Origin: Rhodococcus sp. IEGM 1409
Lineage (GTDB): Bacteria; Actinomycetota; Actinomycetes; Mycobacteriales; Mycobacteriaceae
NCBI RefSeq assembly: GCF_030056735.1
Contig: NZ_JASHKN010000001.1
Coordinates: 806,001-870,000, forward strand
Length of the DNA stretch: 64,000 bases
Direction: 5' to 3'
Of the stretch, positions 16,491 to 24,871 are shown piece after piece. Under the pieces are notes generated by a model, which was given only the letters and a program-made list of their open reading frames with translations, was not told where the DNA came from and did not search any database. Each line of letters opens with the position of its first letter. Within the stretch, counting starts at the first letter, position 1. The translations under genes were made by a program, and so were the position numbers.

Positions 16491-17878
16491 CCGCCGTCGT
16501 CGACACTTCGACACCTCAAACCTCCGTTCCACTGAAGCTGAGTCTTGCTCTCGGTTCGGGAACCGTTCTTCAGGCACTGAACTCGTCGATGATTGCGGTG
16601 GCAATCGTCCCGATCGCCGCCTACTTCGGTTCGAGTTCCGGCACGGCCTGGGTGATCTCGGCCCTCTACATCGCGACTGCAGTCACCGCCCCGGCTGCCG
16701 GGCGACTCGGATCGATTCTCGGCGCAAAACGCGTCTACCTCGCTGGGTTGGGCCTGATCGCTGCCGGATCGATCCTCGGCTCGCTCGCTCCGTCACTGGG
16801 TTGGCTGATCGCCGCACGAATTCTGCTCGGAATCGGCACGGCGACACAGTATCCGAATGCAATGACCGTCATCCGTGAATACGCCGATCGCCACCGGGCT
16901 CAAACCCGTTCAGCGATCGCAACACTCACCATTTGCGCACAATCGGTTGTCGCGCTGGGGCCTACTCTCGGTGGGTTGCTGGTCGGCACACTCGGTTGGC
17001 AGTCGATCATGTGGGTGAACCTCCCACTGGTCGTCGTTACTGCGATATGGGTCCTCTTCGCCGCTCCGAGCGACTCCGCCCTGCCCGACCGGGCCGGTGC
17101 CGCTGCGTTGTTCAAGTCTCTCGACCCACTCGGTATCGCACTGTTTCTGGCACTGACGACGTCGACGATGCTCTTTCTCCTATCTCTCGCCGAGCACACG
17201 AAGTGGTACCTCGTCCCGTCGACGGTTCTCTTCGCGTTCCTGTTCGTGTGGTGGGAACGTCGAACCGCCTCGGCGTTCATCGACGTCCGATCTGTTGCGC
17301 GAAACCGCGCGTTGAGCATGACTCTCGGCCGGACCCTGCTGACCTACACGGCGTTCTACTGCATTTTCTTCGGGCTCCCCCAGTGGTTGCAGGTGGCCCG
17401 CGGAATGTCACCGATCAGCGCGGGGCTCTTCATGCTCCCCGTCGCTGCGGTCGGGATCTTCGCGACCATGTCCGCATCGAGGGTGTACGGGAAATTCGGC
17501 GCACGGGTCACCCTGCTGATCGGCACCGCCGCCTTGGCGGTTGGCGGGGTTCTGATCGCCTTCGTCGAATCGAGCTCGACGCCGCTGGTGGCGCTCCTGC
17601 TGATTGCGGCGATCCTGGGCATTCCCAACGGCTTCAACAACATGGGAAACCAGAACCTGATCAACTCGGTGACCACCTCCGCCGACGTCGGAACGGCGAT
17701 CGGCCTGTACCGAACAATCCAGTACATCGGCGCCAACCTTGCTGCCGTCGTCATCGAGCTGACCATGCGCGGAACCATCGACGACGCGGGTCTGCATCGC
17801 ACCGGCGGGACCATCGCCATCATCGGAATTGCACTTCTGGTGGGGGTGGTGTTTTCACGTACTCTGCGGTCCCGTTAG
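16487..17878 (+). CDS. MFS multidrug-type exporter
   Basis: The 463-residue transporter is of the DHA2-like drug:proton antiporter group. Motifs are 'GRLGSILGAKRVYLAGL' (motif A-like) and 'ALGPTLGGLLVGTLGWQSIMW' (motif C-like). It has roughly 13-14 membrane segments. It starts at GTG 16487 within the marR stop. The pairing with marR points to inducible efflux of an organic compound. Confidence 0.92.
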   Translation: MTAVVDTSTPQTSVPLKLSLALGSGTVLQALNSSMIAVAIVPIAAYFGSSSGTAWVISALYIATAVTAPAAGRLGSILGAKRVYLAGLGLIAAGSILGSLAPSLGWLIAARILLGIGTATQYPNAMTVIREYADRHRAQTRSAIATLTICAQSVVALGPTLGGLLVGTLGWQSIMWVNLPLVVVTAIWVLFAAPSDSALPDRAGAAALFKSLDPLGIALFLALTTSTMLFLLSLAEHTKWYLVPSTVLFAFLFVWWERRTASAFIDVRSVARNRALSMTLGRTLLTYTAFYCIFFGLPQWLQVARGMSPISAGLFMLPVAAVGIFATMSASRVYGKFGARVTLLIGTAALAVGGVLIAFVESSSTPLVALLLIAAILGIPNGFNNMGNQNLINSVTTSADVGTAIGLYRTIQYIGANLAAVVIELTMRGTIDDAGLHRTGGTIAIIGIALLVGVVFSRTLRSR

Positions 17879-17890
17879 ACTCTGCGCCGC

Positions 17891-17963
17891 GCCCCTATAG
17901 CTCAGTTGGTAGAGCTACGGACTTTTAATCCGCAGGTCGTAGGTTCGAGTCCTACTGGGGGCA
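17891..17963 (+). tRNA. tRNA-Lys (TTT)
   Basis: The cloverleaf has 5' GCCCCTATAGCTCAG, anticodon TTT in loop CTTTTAA, T-loop GGTTCGAGTCC and discriminator A. CCA is not encoded. It lies 12 bases past the MFS stop. Confidence 0.95.
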
Positions 17964-17970
17964 CAAACGC

Positions 17971-18003
17971 AGACCCGGCACCTCATTCGGAGGCGCCGGG
18001 TCT
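17971..18003 (+). terminator. Terminator of tRNA-Lys
   Basis: A 14-bp stem with one mismatch (17971-17984 with 17990-18003) and a 5-base loop sits seven bases past the tRNA. Confidence 0.8.
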
Positions 18004-18036
18004 TGTGCATTCGTGCCACATCAATGCATAAACAGG

Positions 18037-18888
18037 TCATCGAAGCAGAAACTCGAGGGTCACCCGCTCGAATGCCTGCTTTGCTTCGATCATCACCCAG
18101 TGCCCGCAGTTCGGGAAGACGTGCAGTTCGGCGTTCGGAATCAGTCGCATCGGAATCATCGGCATATCCGGTGGGCACTGCCGATCATCGAGCCCCCACG
18201 TCAACAAGGTCGGGCACTTCACCTTGTGCGTCATCGACCAGTAGGGCGGTGCGTCCGAATTCGCCATCATCTGCTGCTGAGCGGCAAAGGCTTTGGACCC
18301 GTACATCGCCGACAATGCCTGGTGCGATGCCGGGTCGTTGGCCGTTTCCCACCGCTCCTCGATCCGCTCCTCGGTGATCACGGCTTTGTCGTAAACCATG
18401 CACTCGAGCCAGCGAATCAATTTCTCGCGACTCGGACCGTCGGCGAAGTCCTGCAGGAGTCGCGTGCCTTCACTCGGGTTCTGACTGAAGATATTCGGAC
18501 CGATGCCACCGATGGTGACCAACTTGCGGACGCGATCGGAAAACCTCATTGCGACATTGACGCCGACTACCCCACCCATCGAATTGCCGATCATCGCAGC
18601 CGATTCGATTCCCAGCGCGTCCATGAATCGGATCACCGACGAAGCTGCCGTGAGAACCGGATGACCGTCGACGGAATCGCTCACGCCGAACCCCGGGAAC
18701 TCCAGGATGAAGCAGTGGAAATGCTTGGCGAACACCTCGAGGTTCCCCCGATAGTTCCGCCAACCACTCACGCCGATCCCCGAGCCGTGCAACAGGATCA
18801 ACGGCGGACCGTCACCTGCCTCGTGATAGCGCAAGATGCCCTTGTCGGTAGCGACTTCCCGTTTGGTCCCCTCATAAGTCACGTCCAT
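18037..18888 (-). CDS. Alpha/beta hydrolase of the meta-cleavage product hydrolase type
   Basis: The 283-residue hydrolase is related to BphD/HsaD-like C-C bond hydrolases. The oxyanion region is 'LILLHGSGIGVSGW', the nucleophile elbow GNSMGG (Ser103), acid Asp234 in 'TWGLDDR' and His263 in 'NCGHW'. The lid includes 'CMVYDKAVITEERIEERW', very like HsaD. Such enzymes split ring-fission products of aromatic or steroid pathways. No dioxygenase or other pathway gene is adjacent, so the actual substrate is open; a general esterase role is possible. Confidence 0.87.
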   Translation of the reverse strand: MDVTYEGTKREVATDKGILRYHEAGDGPPLILLHGSGIGVSGWRNYRGNLEVFAKHFHCFILEFPGFGVSDSVDGHPVLTAASSVIRFMDALGIESAAMIGNSMGGVVGVNVAMRFSDRVRKLVTIGGIGPNIFSQNPSEGTRLLQDFADGPSREKLIRWLECMVYDKAVITEERIEERWETANDPASHQALSAMYGSKAFAAQQQMMANSDAPPYWSMTHKVKCPTLLTWGLDDRQCPPDMPMIPMRLIPNAELHVFPNCGHWVMIEAKQAFERVTLEFLLR

Positions 18889-18950
18889 GACCCGATACTA
18901 GAACGTGTTTCAAATCTTCAGGACGGAACCTTCGAATGCAGCCGAAGAGG

Positions 18951-19205
18951 TCAGAAGCATCCCCCGCCACCTCGACGCCCACTGCGATTCGTGGACTTCT
19001 GCTCGCTCGGTTTCGACTTCCCCGGCGCGGCCTTCACGCACCGGCTCGGGCGCCGCACCTGCTCGAAATGCCCAGCGCTCACTACATAACCGGCCACGCT
19101 CACCCTGACCGGCGTGTCCGCGCGGGCGGTTCCGACTTGCGCCGACCCCAACGTCAGGGCGAATGCAGCCACAACGACCAGCGCAATCTTCTTCGAGATC
19201 TTCAT
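18951..19205 (-). CDS. Small secreted protein, unknown function
   Basis: The 84-residue product starts at ATG 19205 with a convincing signal peptide ('MKISKKIALVVVAAFALTLG', then a cut after TARA). The mature part is short, basic and ends in a Gly/Arg-rich stretch with two Cys residues (one mid, one next to last). The frame stays open to 19259, but only this start gives a secretion signal. I do not recognise the family. Confidence 0.5.
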   Translation of the reverse strand: MKISKKIALVVVAAFALTLGSAQVGTARADTPVRVSVAGYVVSAGHFEQVRRPSRCVKAAPGKSKPSEQKSTNRSGRRGGGGCF

Positions 19206-19650
19206 GCGTACTGCCACTTCGCCACGGGCCCACTCCAGATGCTGAACAGGTGCGCGCACCGAAGGAACACGCTGGGTGTCGACGATATTCAGTCAGGGTG
19301 GCCGGCCGCGATCCTTTTGCTCACCAGCATCTGAACAGTCGACAACAAATTTTGGCGGCACGTCAACATCCCGAGGGCGTCAACGAGCCGACGCCCAACG
19401 TACGCACCGTTACTGAGAAATCCGTAAATCCAGGCAACCGCCTCACACGACGGTCGAGCTGCACCCCAGGCAAGTCTCGATGGAAACAGTGCGTTTCGTC
19501 CAAGCCCGAAACATCCGGTTTGATAATTTCTTCACAGACAAGCTCACTCCTCGGATTCACGGAGCCTGCCGGCACTCTCCGGTGAACAGGCATCGAAAAC
19601 TGTTGTGCGCGAACTCTTCAACCCAGATACCCACAGAAGCCGAGGCCTTG
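19206..19650. other. Gene-poor 445-base stretch
   Basis: I see no convincing gene, RNA or repeat here beyond the presumed promoter of the small secreted gene. Codon-position GC bias is weak in all frames. Confidence 0.5.
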
Positions 19651-19848
19651 ATGACGCACACGACCGTCACAGAGCGGGAAGGTCCGCCACCAGCGCGATA
19701 CGAACCCGACGGCCGCTGGGTCCCGGTTGACCGGCGGTGGTTCGGTCTCGACCGCACAACCATCCTTCCGGTCGCCATCGTGCTGGCTGTCGCAATCGTG
19801 ATGAGCATCGTCATCCCCCAGATCAACGACGCAGTCTCCTACGACTGA
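19651..19848 (+). CDS. Small single-pass membrane protein
   Basis: The 65-residue product has a polar N terminus ('EPDGRWVPVDRRWFGLDRTT') and one membrane segment ('ILPVAIVLAVAIVMSIVIP'). ATG 19651 follows GAGG. The family is not recognised, though short proteins of this form are common in rhodococci. Confidence 0.6.
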   Translation: MTHTTVTEREGPPPARYEPDGRWVPVDRRWFGLDRTTILPVAIVLAVAIVMSIVIPQINDAVSYD

Positions 19849-19892
19849 ACTCGGCCGTCTCGCAGTTCGGAGCAAATCCGGTCGGCGCCGAA

Positions 19893-20216
19893 ATGCCGAC
19901 GATCGTCCGCGTGTTCCGCACGACGGTGACGCGTGAACGTCAGTTCCTCCGGGATGCTCTCGCGCTGGAGGTCGAGCGCGGCGTTGTCACCGGTGACGAA
20001 CTGACGGCGCTGTGCGGCGACCGTAAGGTACGCAAGGCTTTCCGGAAGTCGGCAGGAAACCACGCCGACCGCAAGCACAACGGATACACGCTCGAGGCCG
20101 CCTCGAATCTCGCCGATGCGCTGGCCGCGGCCCGCGGAACAGAAAGCGGTCGAGTCGAATTCGCCCGAACCGAGGTAAGCCGAATCAGGAGCGGTCGACC
20201 CTCGATCGAACTCTGA
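19893..20216 (+). CDS. Short protein resembling the C-terminal tail of PrsW-type proteins
   Basis: The 107-residue soluble product from ATG 19893 has strong GC-rich third positions, so it is probably coding. The stretch 'RDALALEVERGVVTGDELTA', then 'RKVRKAFRKS' and 'TLEAASNLADALAAARG' recalls the cytoplasmic C terminus of actinobacterial PrsW-family membrane proteases (from memory). The membrane part is absent, so it is either a free-standing domain or a truncated remnant. The ribosome site is weak. It overlaps nothing and follows the small membrane gene by 44 bases. Confidence 0.5.
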   Translation: MPTIVRVFRTTVTRERQFLRDALALEVERGVVTGDELTALCGDRKVRKAFRKSAGNHADRKHNGYTLEAASNLADALAAARGTESGRVEFARTEVSRIRSGRPSIEL

Positions 20217-20309
20217 CCGCCTCTGAACTGAAATCCAACGCTGCGTCCCCTCGTGCGAGAGCACAAGGAACGCGGCGTTGTCCATCGACCACGTCGCACA
20301 TACCGTTCG

Positions 20310-20858
20310 TCACACCGTGATCAATCGACGAACGGCCTCGACCGCAGCCTCCCGACGTTGAGGGACCGCGCGAGACGACTTGAGCGCGAGCATCCGGGCA
20401 ATATCGGTGATCAACAGAATCAACTCCGTGGGATTCCACTCCGGATCGATGTGCCCCTCGAGCTGCCCCTTGCGAATCTCCGCAATTTTCGGCCGGAAGG
20501 TCTTGCTTCGTATGTCGTCCTCGCTCATGACATCCGGCGCTTCGAGATCCGCCCACTGCTGCAATCGAGCGTTCTCGGGATGGGCAACATAGTTGTCGAA
20601 GAGCCGACCTGCATAGCCCGGCAGGTCATCGCCTCGAAGCGCTGTCTCCGCTGTGGTTTCGGACGTCCACTGTTCAGTGACGGCAGCGAACAACTCTTCC
20701 TTGCTCGCGAAGTACGCATAGAGACGATCCTTGCTGGCACGCGCTTGCGCGGCGATCCGATTGATGCGCGCGCCGGCCAGACCGTACGTGGCAAATTCGT
20801 CCTTTGCGGCCGCCAGAATGCGGTCCCTCGTGGCTTCCCCTGCTGAGCGCATCTTCAC
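20310..20858 (-). CDS. TetR-family regulator
   Basis: The protein has 182 residues, or 180 from the second in-frame Met. The helix-turn-helix is 'RILAAAKDEFATYGLAGARI', then 'RIAAQARASKDRLYAYFASK'. A short ligand domain follows. It faces the DUF4334 and alcohol dehydrogenase genes across a 115-base region with two palindromes, and so probably controls them and itself. Confidence 0.88.
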   Translation of the reverse strand: MKMRSAGEATRDRILAAAKDEFATYGLAGARINRIAAQARASKDRLYAYFASKEELFAAVTEQWTSETTAETALRGDDLPGYAGRLFDNYVAHPENARLQQWADLEAPDVMSEDDIRSKTFRPKIAEIRKGQLEGHIDPEWNPTELILLITDIARMLALKSSRAVPQRREAAVEAVRRLITV

Positions 20859-20880
20859 AGCCTAGAACGAATCGACCGTT

Positions 20881-20938
20881 GCCGAACCATCCGGTTCGGC
20901 GTAGCGTGCAGAGTTGACGAACAATTTGGTTCGCGAAC
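20881..20938. promoter_or_regulatory. Candidate TetR operators in the divergent region
   Basis: There are two palindromes: GCCGAACCATCCGGTTCGGC (20881-20900, arms of 8) and GTTCGCGAAC (20929-20938, perfect). Both share the half-site GAAC/GTTC. They lie between the TetR start and the DUF4334 start. Confidence 0.65.
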
Positions 20939-20973
20939 TGACTTGCCACTTACCCGTCGACTCGAGGAGAGAC

Positions 20974-21447
20974 ATGAATCTCGACGAAGCCCGAACCGCT
21001 TTCGCCCGGCTCCGTGCAGCGGAAAGTGGTGTATCACCAGAGGAACTCGACGAAGTGTGGGCGGCGCTGGATACCGTCGCTGCTTCAGAGATCCTCGGAG
21101 AATGGAAGGGTGACGACTTCGCCACCGGTCACCGGCTGCACGAAAAGCTGTTCACGAGCCGCTGGTACGGCAAGACATTCAACTCGGTCGAGGACGCAAA
21201 GCCGTTGATCTGTCGCGACGAGTACGGAAACCTCTATTCCGACGTCAAGGGCGGCAATGGCGAAGCAAGCCTGTGGAACATCGAGTTTCGCGGCGAAGTC
21301 ACGGCAACGATGGTCTACGACGGCGCGCCGATCTTCGACCACTTCAAGAAGGTCGACGACTCGACACTCATGGGCATCATGAACGGAAAGTCGGCGTTGG
21401 TTCTCGACGGTGGGCAGCACTACTACTTCCTGCTCGAGCGAGCGTGA
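20974..21447 (+). CDS. DUF4334 (GXWXG) domain protein
   Basis: This is a 158-residue protein. The GXWXG block is 'GEWKGDDF' (about residue 48) and the C-terminal DUF4334 block includes 'MNGKSALVLDGGQHYYFLLER'. The fold is lipocalin-like and the function is not established. The ribosome site GAGGAGA precedes ATG 20974; the frame is open upstream, but this start fits the family. Its stop overlaps a possible GTG start of the alcohol dehydrogenase gene. Confidence 0.88.
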   Translation: MNLDEARTAFARLRAAESGVSPEELDEVWAALDTVAASEILGEWKGDDFATGHRLHEKLFTSRWYGKTFNSVEDAKPLICRDEYGNLYSDVKGGNGEASLWNIEFRGEVTATMVYDGAPIFDHFKKVDDSTLMGIMNGKSALVLDGGQHYYFLLERA

Positions 21448-22565
21448 TTCACGCCGAACAGAATTCGACGTCCCCCATGCAGATGACAGCGGCTCTCTCG
21501 CACGGACCGCACTCCCCCTTCACACTCGACACCGTCGAGATCGACGAACCCCATGCAGACGAGATCCTTGTTCGCATTGTCGCAACAGGCCTGTGCCACA
21601 CAGATTTGTTCACGAAGTCAGTGCTCCCGGAAAGACTCGGCCCCTGCGTGTTCGGGCACGAAGGGGCAGGGGTTGTCGAGGCAGTCGGCTCGTCGATCGA
21701 CAACATAGTGCCCGGTGATCACGTGTTGCTGAGCTACCGCAGTTGCGGTGTGTGCAGGCAGTGCCTCAGCGGCCATCGGGCATACTGCGAAAGCTCGCAC
21801 AGACTCAACAGCTCTGGCGCACGTACCGACGGCTCGACGCCGATCCGGCGAAACGGAACTCCGATACGGTCCGCATTCTTCGGTCAGTCCAGCTTCGCGC
21901 AATACGTCATCGCCTCTGCCGACAACACCGTCGTCGTCGATCCTGCGGTGGACCTGACCGTCGCGGCTCCGCTCGGCTGCGGGTTCCAAACTGGCGCCGG
22001 TGCGGTGCTGAATCTGCTTCGCCCCGAGCCCGACTCGGCGTTTGTCGTTTTCGGAGCCGGAAGCGTCGGATTCGCGGCGCTGCTGGCAGCACGAGCTGCC
22101 GGGGTCTCCACCCTGGTCGCCGTCGACCCCGTTGCGCAGCGACGAAGCCTCGCCGAGGAATTCGGCGCCGTCACCGTCGACCCGACCACCGAAGACGTGA
22201 TCGAAGCGGTTCGCGCCGCCACCGACGGAGGTTCGACGCATTCCCTCGACACCACCGGGATCGGCGCCGTGATCAATCAGGCCGTCACATCACTGCGTGC
22301 GCGAGGAACACTGGCAGTGGTCGGACTCGGAGCGTCAACACTCGAGGTGAACATGGCCGACATCATGTTGAACGGAAAGACAGTTCGAGGATGCATCGAA
22401 GGTGAATCGGAAGTCTCGACGTTCATCCCCGAACTCGTCGAACTCTTCACCGAGGGCCGATTTCCAATCGACCGGTTGGTGACGCACTACGAGTTCTCCG
22501 ACATCAACAAAGCCGTCGAAGATCAGTCGTCGGGGCGCGTCATCAAGCCCGTTCTCGTGTGGTGA
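21444..22565 (+). CDS. Zinc-dependent alcohol dehydrogenase (aryl-alcohol type)
   Basis: This medium-chain dehydrogenase has about 373 residues from GTG 21444 or 362 from ATG 21477. The catalytic zinc site is 'GLCHTDLF' and 'FGHEGAGVVE'; the structural zinc loop is 'CGVCRQCLSGHRAYC'; the NAD fold is 'VFGAGSVGFAAL'. It resembles aryl or benzyl alcohol dehydrogenases. GTG 21444 overlaps the DUF4334 stop (GTGA) and allows translational coupling, whereas ATG 21477 lacks a ribosome site. It probably oxidises an aromatic or aliphatic alcohol under control of the opposite TetR. Confidence 0.9.
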   Translation: MIHAEQNSTSPMQMTAALSHGPHSPFTLDTVEIDEPHADEILVRIVATGLCHTDLFTKSVLPERLGPCVFGHEGAGVVEAVGSSIDNIVPGDHVLLSYRSCGVCRQCLSGHRAYCESSHRLNSSGARTDGSTPIRRNGTPIRSAFFGQSSFAQYVIASADNTVVVDPAVDLTVAAPLGCGFQTGAGAVLNLLRPEPDSAFVVFGAGSVGFAALLAARAAGVSTLVAVDPVAQRRSLAEEFGAVTVDPTTEDVIEAVRAATDGGSTHSLDTTGIGAVINQAVTSLRARGTLAVVGLGASTLEVNMADIMLNGKTVRGCIEGESEVSTFIPELVELFTEGRFPIDRLVTHYEFSDINKAVEDQSSGRVIKPVLVW

Positions 22566-22575
22566 CCGCGCCAAC

Positions 22576-23160
22576 TCAGATTTCGGGAGCCGGCGCCTCG
22601 CCCTTGCTCTGCGGCTCGTGCTGCTTGAGTTCACCGCGCATCTTGTCGAGGTCCTTGCCACGCTTCTTGTACAGGTAACCGAGCGCAACGAGACCCAGGA
22701 ACAACGCGACGCCGAGGACTGCACCGACAACGGAGGCTCCACGGAATCCGGGACCGTCGACGTCGAGGATCCGCTCGCCCGCATGCGCTGCGTTGTTGTT
22801 GCCGAGAACGACTGTCAGAGAGAGCAGATTCGGCAGCGCGAAGATCACACCCAACGCGAGAGCCGCGATCTGCATGATTCGAGCATGCTTGCGCTTGCGC
22901 ACCTGCCAAACAGCCCGGAAGAAGATCAGCGGGACCAGTGTGCAGACGAGACCGAACAGCAGTCCCCACGCGATACCGGCGCTGAAGCTGCCGTTCGCCA
23001 GCGACGCAATGCGCTGCGCCCACCAACGTGGAAGGAAGGCGGCAAGGATGAAGTAGGCGATGACCAGGACCACCGCCATCACTGCGATCCCGATGGCCTT
23101 CTTCGCCCACGGCGGCATACCCGGTTTTGCGGTGGCCGGTGAAGTTTCCGGTGTCGTCAT
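22576..23160 (-). CDS. Conserved membrane protein, unknown function
   Basis: The 194-residue protein has four hydrophobic segments (about 22-44, 63-85, 95-118, 140-162) and a charged, Lys-rich C-terminal tail. It starts 'MTTPETSPATAKPGMPPWAKK'. I do not recognise a characterised family. It converges with the alcohol dehydrogenase gene with almost no gap. Confidence 0.8.
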   Translation of the reverse strand: MTTPETSPATAKPGMPPWAKKAIGIAVMAVVLVIAYFILAAFLPRWWAQRIASLANGSFSAGIAWGLLFGLVCTLVPLIFFRAVWQVRKRKHARIMQIAALALGVIFALPNLLSLTVVLGNNNAAHAGERILDVDGPGFRGASVVGAVLGVALFLGLVALGYLYKKRGKDLDKMRGELKQHEPQSKGEAPAPEI

Positions 23161-23205
23161 GACAATTCCTCGTCTAGTCGGCGTCTGTACTGACGAATCT
23201 ATCCG

Positions 23206-23583
23206 TTACGGGCGTTCCTCATCCGCATCGAGAACGATCCGGGCAAGCCGCTTCGGCGCAACGAGGGTGAACGAGGTGTAGATCCATTCCTCGAGCTGTG
23301 ACCATTTCTCCTCGGAAACGTCGGGACCGATGTCGAGTGCAACCCACCCGTGGCGACCGAGCCCGTAGCCGGCAGCGCTTGCGCCTGGTTCGGTGGCCAC
23401 CACTGCCTCGGCTTCCTCCTTGCTCAACTTGACGGTCAAGGAGGTGGCTTCGAGGTTGCAGAACACGAAGTTCTTGCCGCGGACCCGAAAAGTCGGGTGG
23501 CCGTCCCACGCTTCGATGTCGACGCGCTCCGCCTCCGGCAGGGACAACGAGATCTCTTCGAGTCGACGCATGTTGTCGGGCAT
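23206..23583 (-). CDS. MmcQ/YjbR-family protein
   Basis: The 125-residue protein is of the MmcQ/YjbR (DUF419) family. Typical features are 'SLPEAERVDIEAWDGHPTFRV' near the start, 'VKLSKEEAEAVV', 'GRHGWVALDI' and 'WIYTSFTLVAPKRL'. Members have a double-wing DNA-binding-like fold, but the function is poorly known. It is a single gene, divergent from the following membrane gene. Confidence 0.88.
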   Translation of the reverse strand: MPDNMRRLEEISLSLPEAERVDIEAWDGHPTFRVRGKNFVFCNLEATSLTVKLSKEEAEAVVATEPGASAAGYGLGRHGWVALDIGPDVSEEKWSQLEEWIYTSFTLVAPKRLARIVLDADEERP

Positions 23584-23682
23584 GGAGACGATTCTGCACG
23601 CTCGATACCGAGCTTCACACCCGCGACACAGCTAGGCTCGGCGACGACCGCGTTACCGAACTCCAATCATGGGGAGAGTGGC

Positions 23683-24129
23683 ATGCGCACGTTTGTTCAT
23701 CTGGTTCTGTTGATCTGCGGGATCGCCGTGGCCGTCGGCTCGTTCATGTACGTTCTGGCCGGCGTCAAACCGGGCAACGTCCGTCTCGAGGACCTGCGGG
23801 ACGGTTTTCCGGCGGGTTGGGCGATCGAGCAGATCGGCGATCAGTCGGTGACCTTCTACCGTTCGATGGCGATACTTCTGCTCGCCGCCGCCGTTTTGAT
23901 TCTGATCGCCGCATTGTTCGGTTCTCGCATTGCAGCGTGGATCGGAATCATCGTGGGATTGGGAACTCTGGGCACGTTCTACTACCGAGTGAACGACCAA
24001 TTCGACAACGTCATCAGGGAAAACTACTCCACGATCCTGACAAATCAGACAGGATTCATCTTGACGGCCGGTGGACTGATTCTCGCGCTCCTAGCGTGTC
24101 TGGTCCCCCGCGAGAAGACCCGAGCCTGA
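23683..24129 (+). CDS. Membrane protein, unknown function
   Basis: The 148-residue product from ATG 23683 has a good ribosome site (GGGGAGAG). It has four membrane segments (about 4-27, 62-82, 86-106, 125-143) with a polar loop after the first. I do not recognise the family. Confidence 0.75.
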   Translation: MRTFVHLVLLICGIAVAVGSFMYVLAGVKPGNVRLEDLRDGFPAGWAIEQIGDQSVTFYRSMAILLLAAAVLILIAALFGSRIAAWIGIIVGLGTLGTFYYRVNDQFDNVIRENYSTILTNQTGFILTAGGLILALLACLVPREKTRA

Positions 24130-24228
24130 CCGCTCGGCAACCGCAGGGTTACCGTCGACGCCGACATTCATTAGTGTCTGCAACAGCCGGGTACTGACGA
24201 GTAGTACCCCAGAAGAGGTAGGGCATCA

Positions 24229-24813
24229 ATGGCATCGCTTGACGACCTTCTATCCCAGATCCCCATCGACCAGATCGCGCAGCAACTCGGCGTAGACCAG
24301 GCAACTGCCGAGGCGGCGGTCAAGACGGCACTTCCGACCCTCGTCGGTGGCCTCGGCGCCAATGTGCAAGATCCCGCCGGCGCAGCCTCGCTGGAAAGTG
24401 CGTTGCAGTCGCACGCCGACACCAGCCTTCTCGACGACGGCGTCGACATCAGCAAAGTCGACACCGCTGACGGCCAGAAGATCGTCTCGAACATCTTCGG
24501 CGGCAACACCGATCAGGTCGCCAGTGCGCTCGGCGGAGTCGGCGGCGGCGGAAACGATCTGGTGAAGCAGTTGCTGCCGATCCTCGCTCCCATCGTCCTG
24601 GCCTACCTCGCCAAGCAGTTCACCGGCGGCGGCGCAGGTGCGCAGACCCAGGCCTCCGGCGGCGGGCTCGGGGATCTCCTCGGCGGAATTCTCGGCGGCG
24701 GTGGCAATTCCGGCGGCGGCATCGGTGGTGCACTCGGCGGCATCCTGGGTGGATCCGGTGGCGGCGGCCTCGGTGACCTCCTCGGCGGCCTCCTCGGCGG
24801 CGGCAAGAAGTAA
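24229..24813 (+). CDS. DUF937-domain protein with Gly-rich tail
   Basis: The 194-residue protein has the DUF937 N-terminal start 'MASLDDLLSQIPIDQIAQQL' and 'AAVKTALPTLVGGLGAN', with a helical core to about residue 125. The tail (about 130-194) is a low-complexity run of GGLGDLLGG and GGILGG repeats. The function is unknown; some members are linked to cell-surface or stress contexts. The ribosome site AGAGGTAGGG lies before the ATG. Confidence 0.9.
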   Translation: MASLDDLLSQIPIDQIAQQLGVDQATAEAAVKTALPTLVGGLGANVQDPAGAASLESALQSHADTSLLDDGVDISKVDTADGQKIVSNIFGGNTDQVASALGGVGGGGNDLVKQLLPILAPIVLAYLAKQFTGGGAGAQTQASGGGLGDLLGGILGGGGNSGGGIGGALGGILGGSGGGGLGDLLGGLLGGGKK

Positions 24814-24830
24814 GACTCTCGACAACTCCA

Positions 24831-24867
24831 CGCACTGCGGCGACCCTGTTCGGGGCGCCGCAGTGCG
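24831..24867. terminator. Bidirectional terminator
   Basis: Perfect 12-bp arms CGCACTGCGGCG (24831-24842) and CGCCGCAGTGCG (24856-24867) lie between the convergent DUF937 and MFS genes. Confidence 0.85.
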
Positions 24868-24871
24868 CTGG

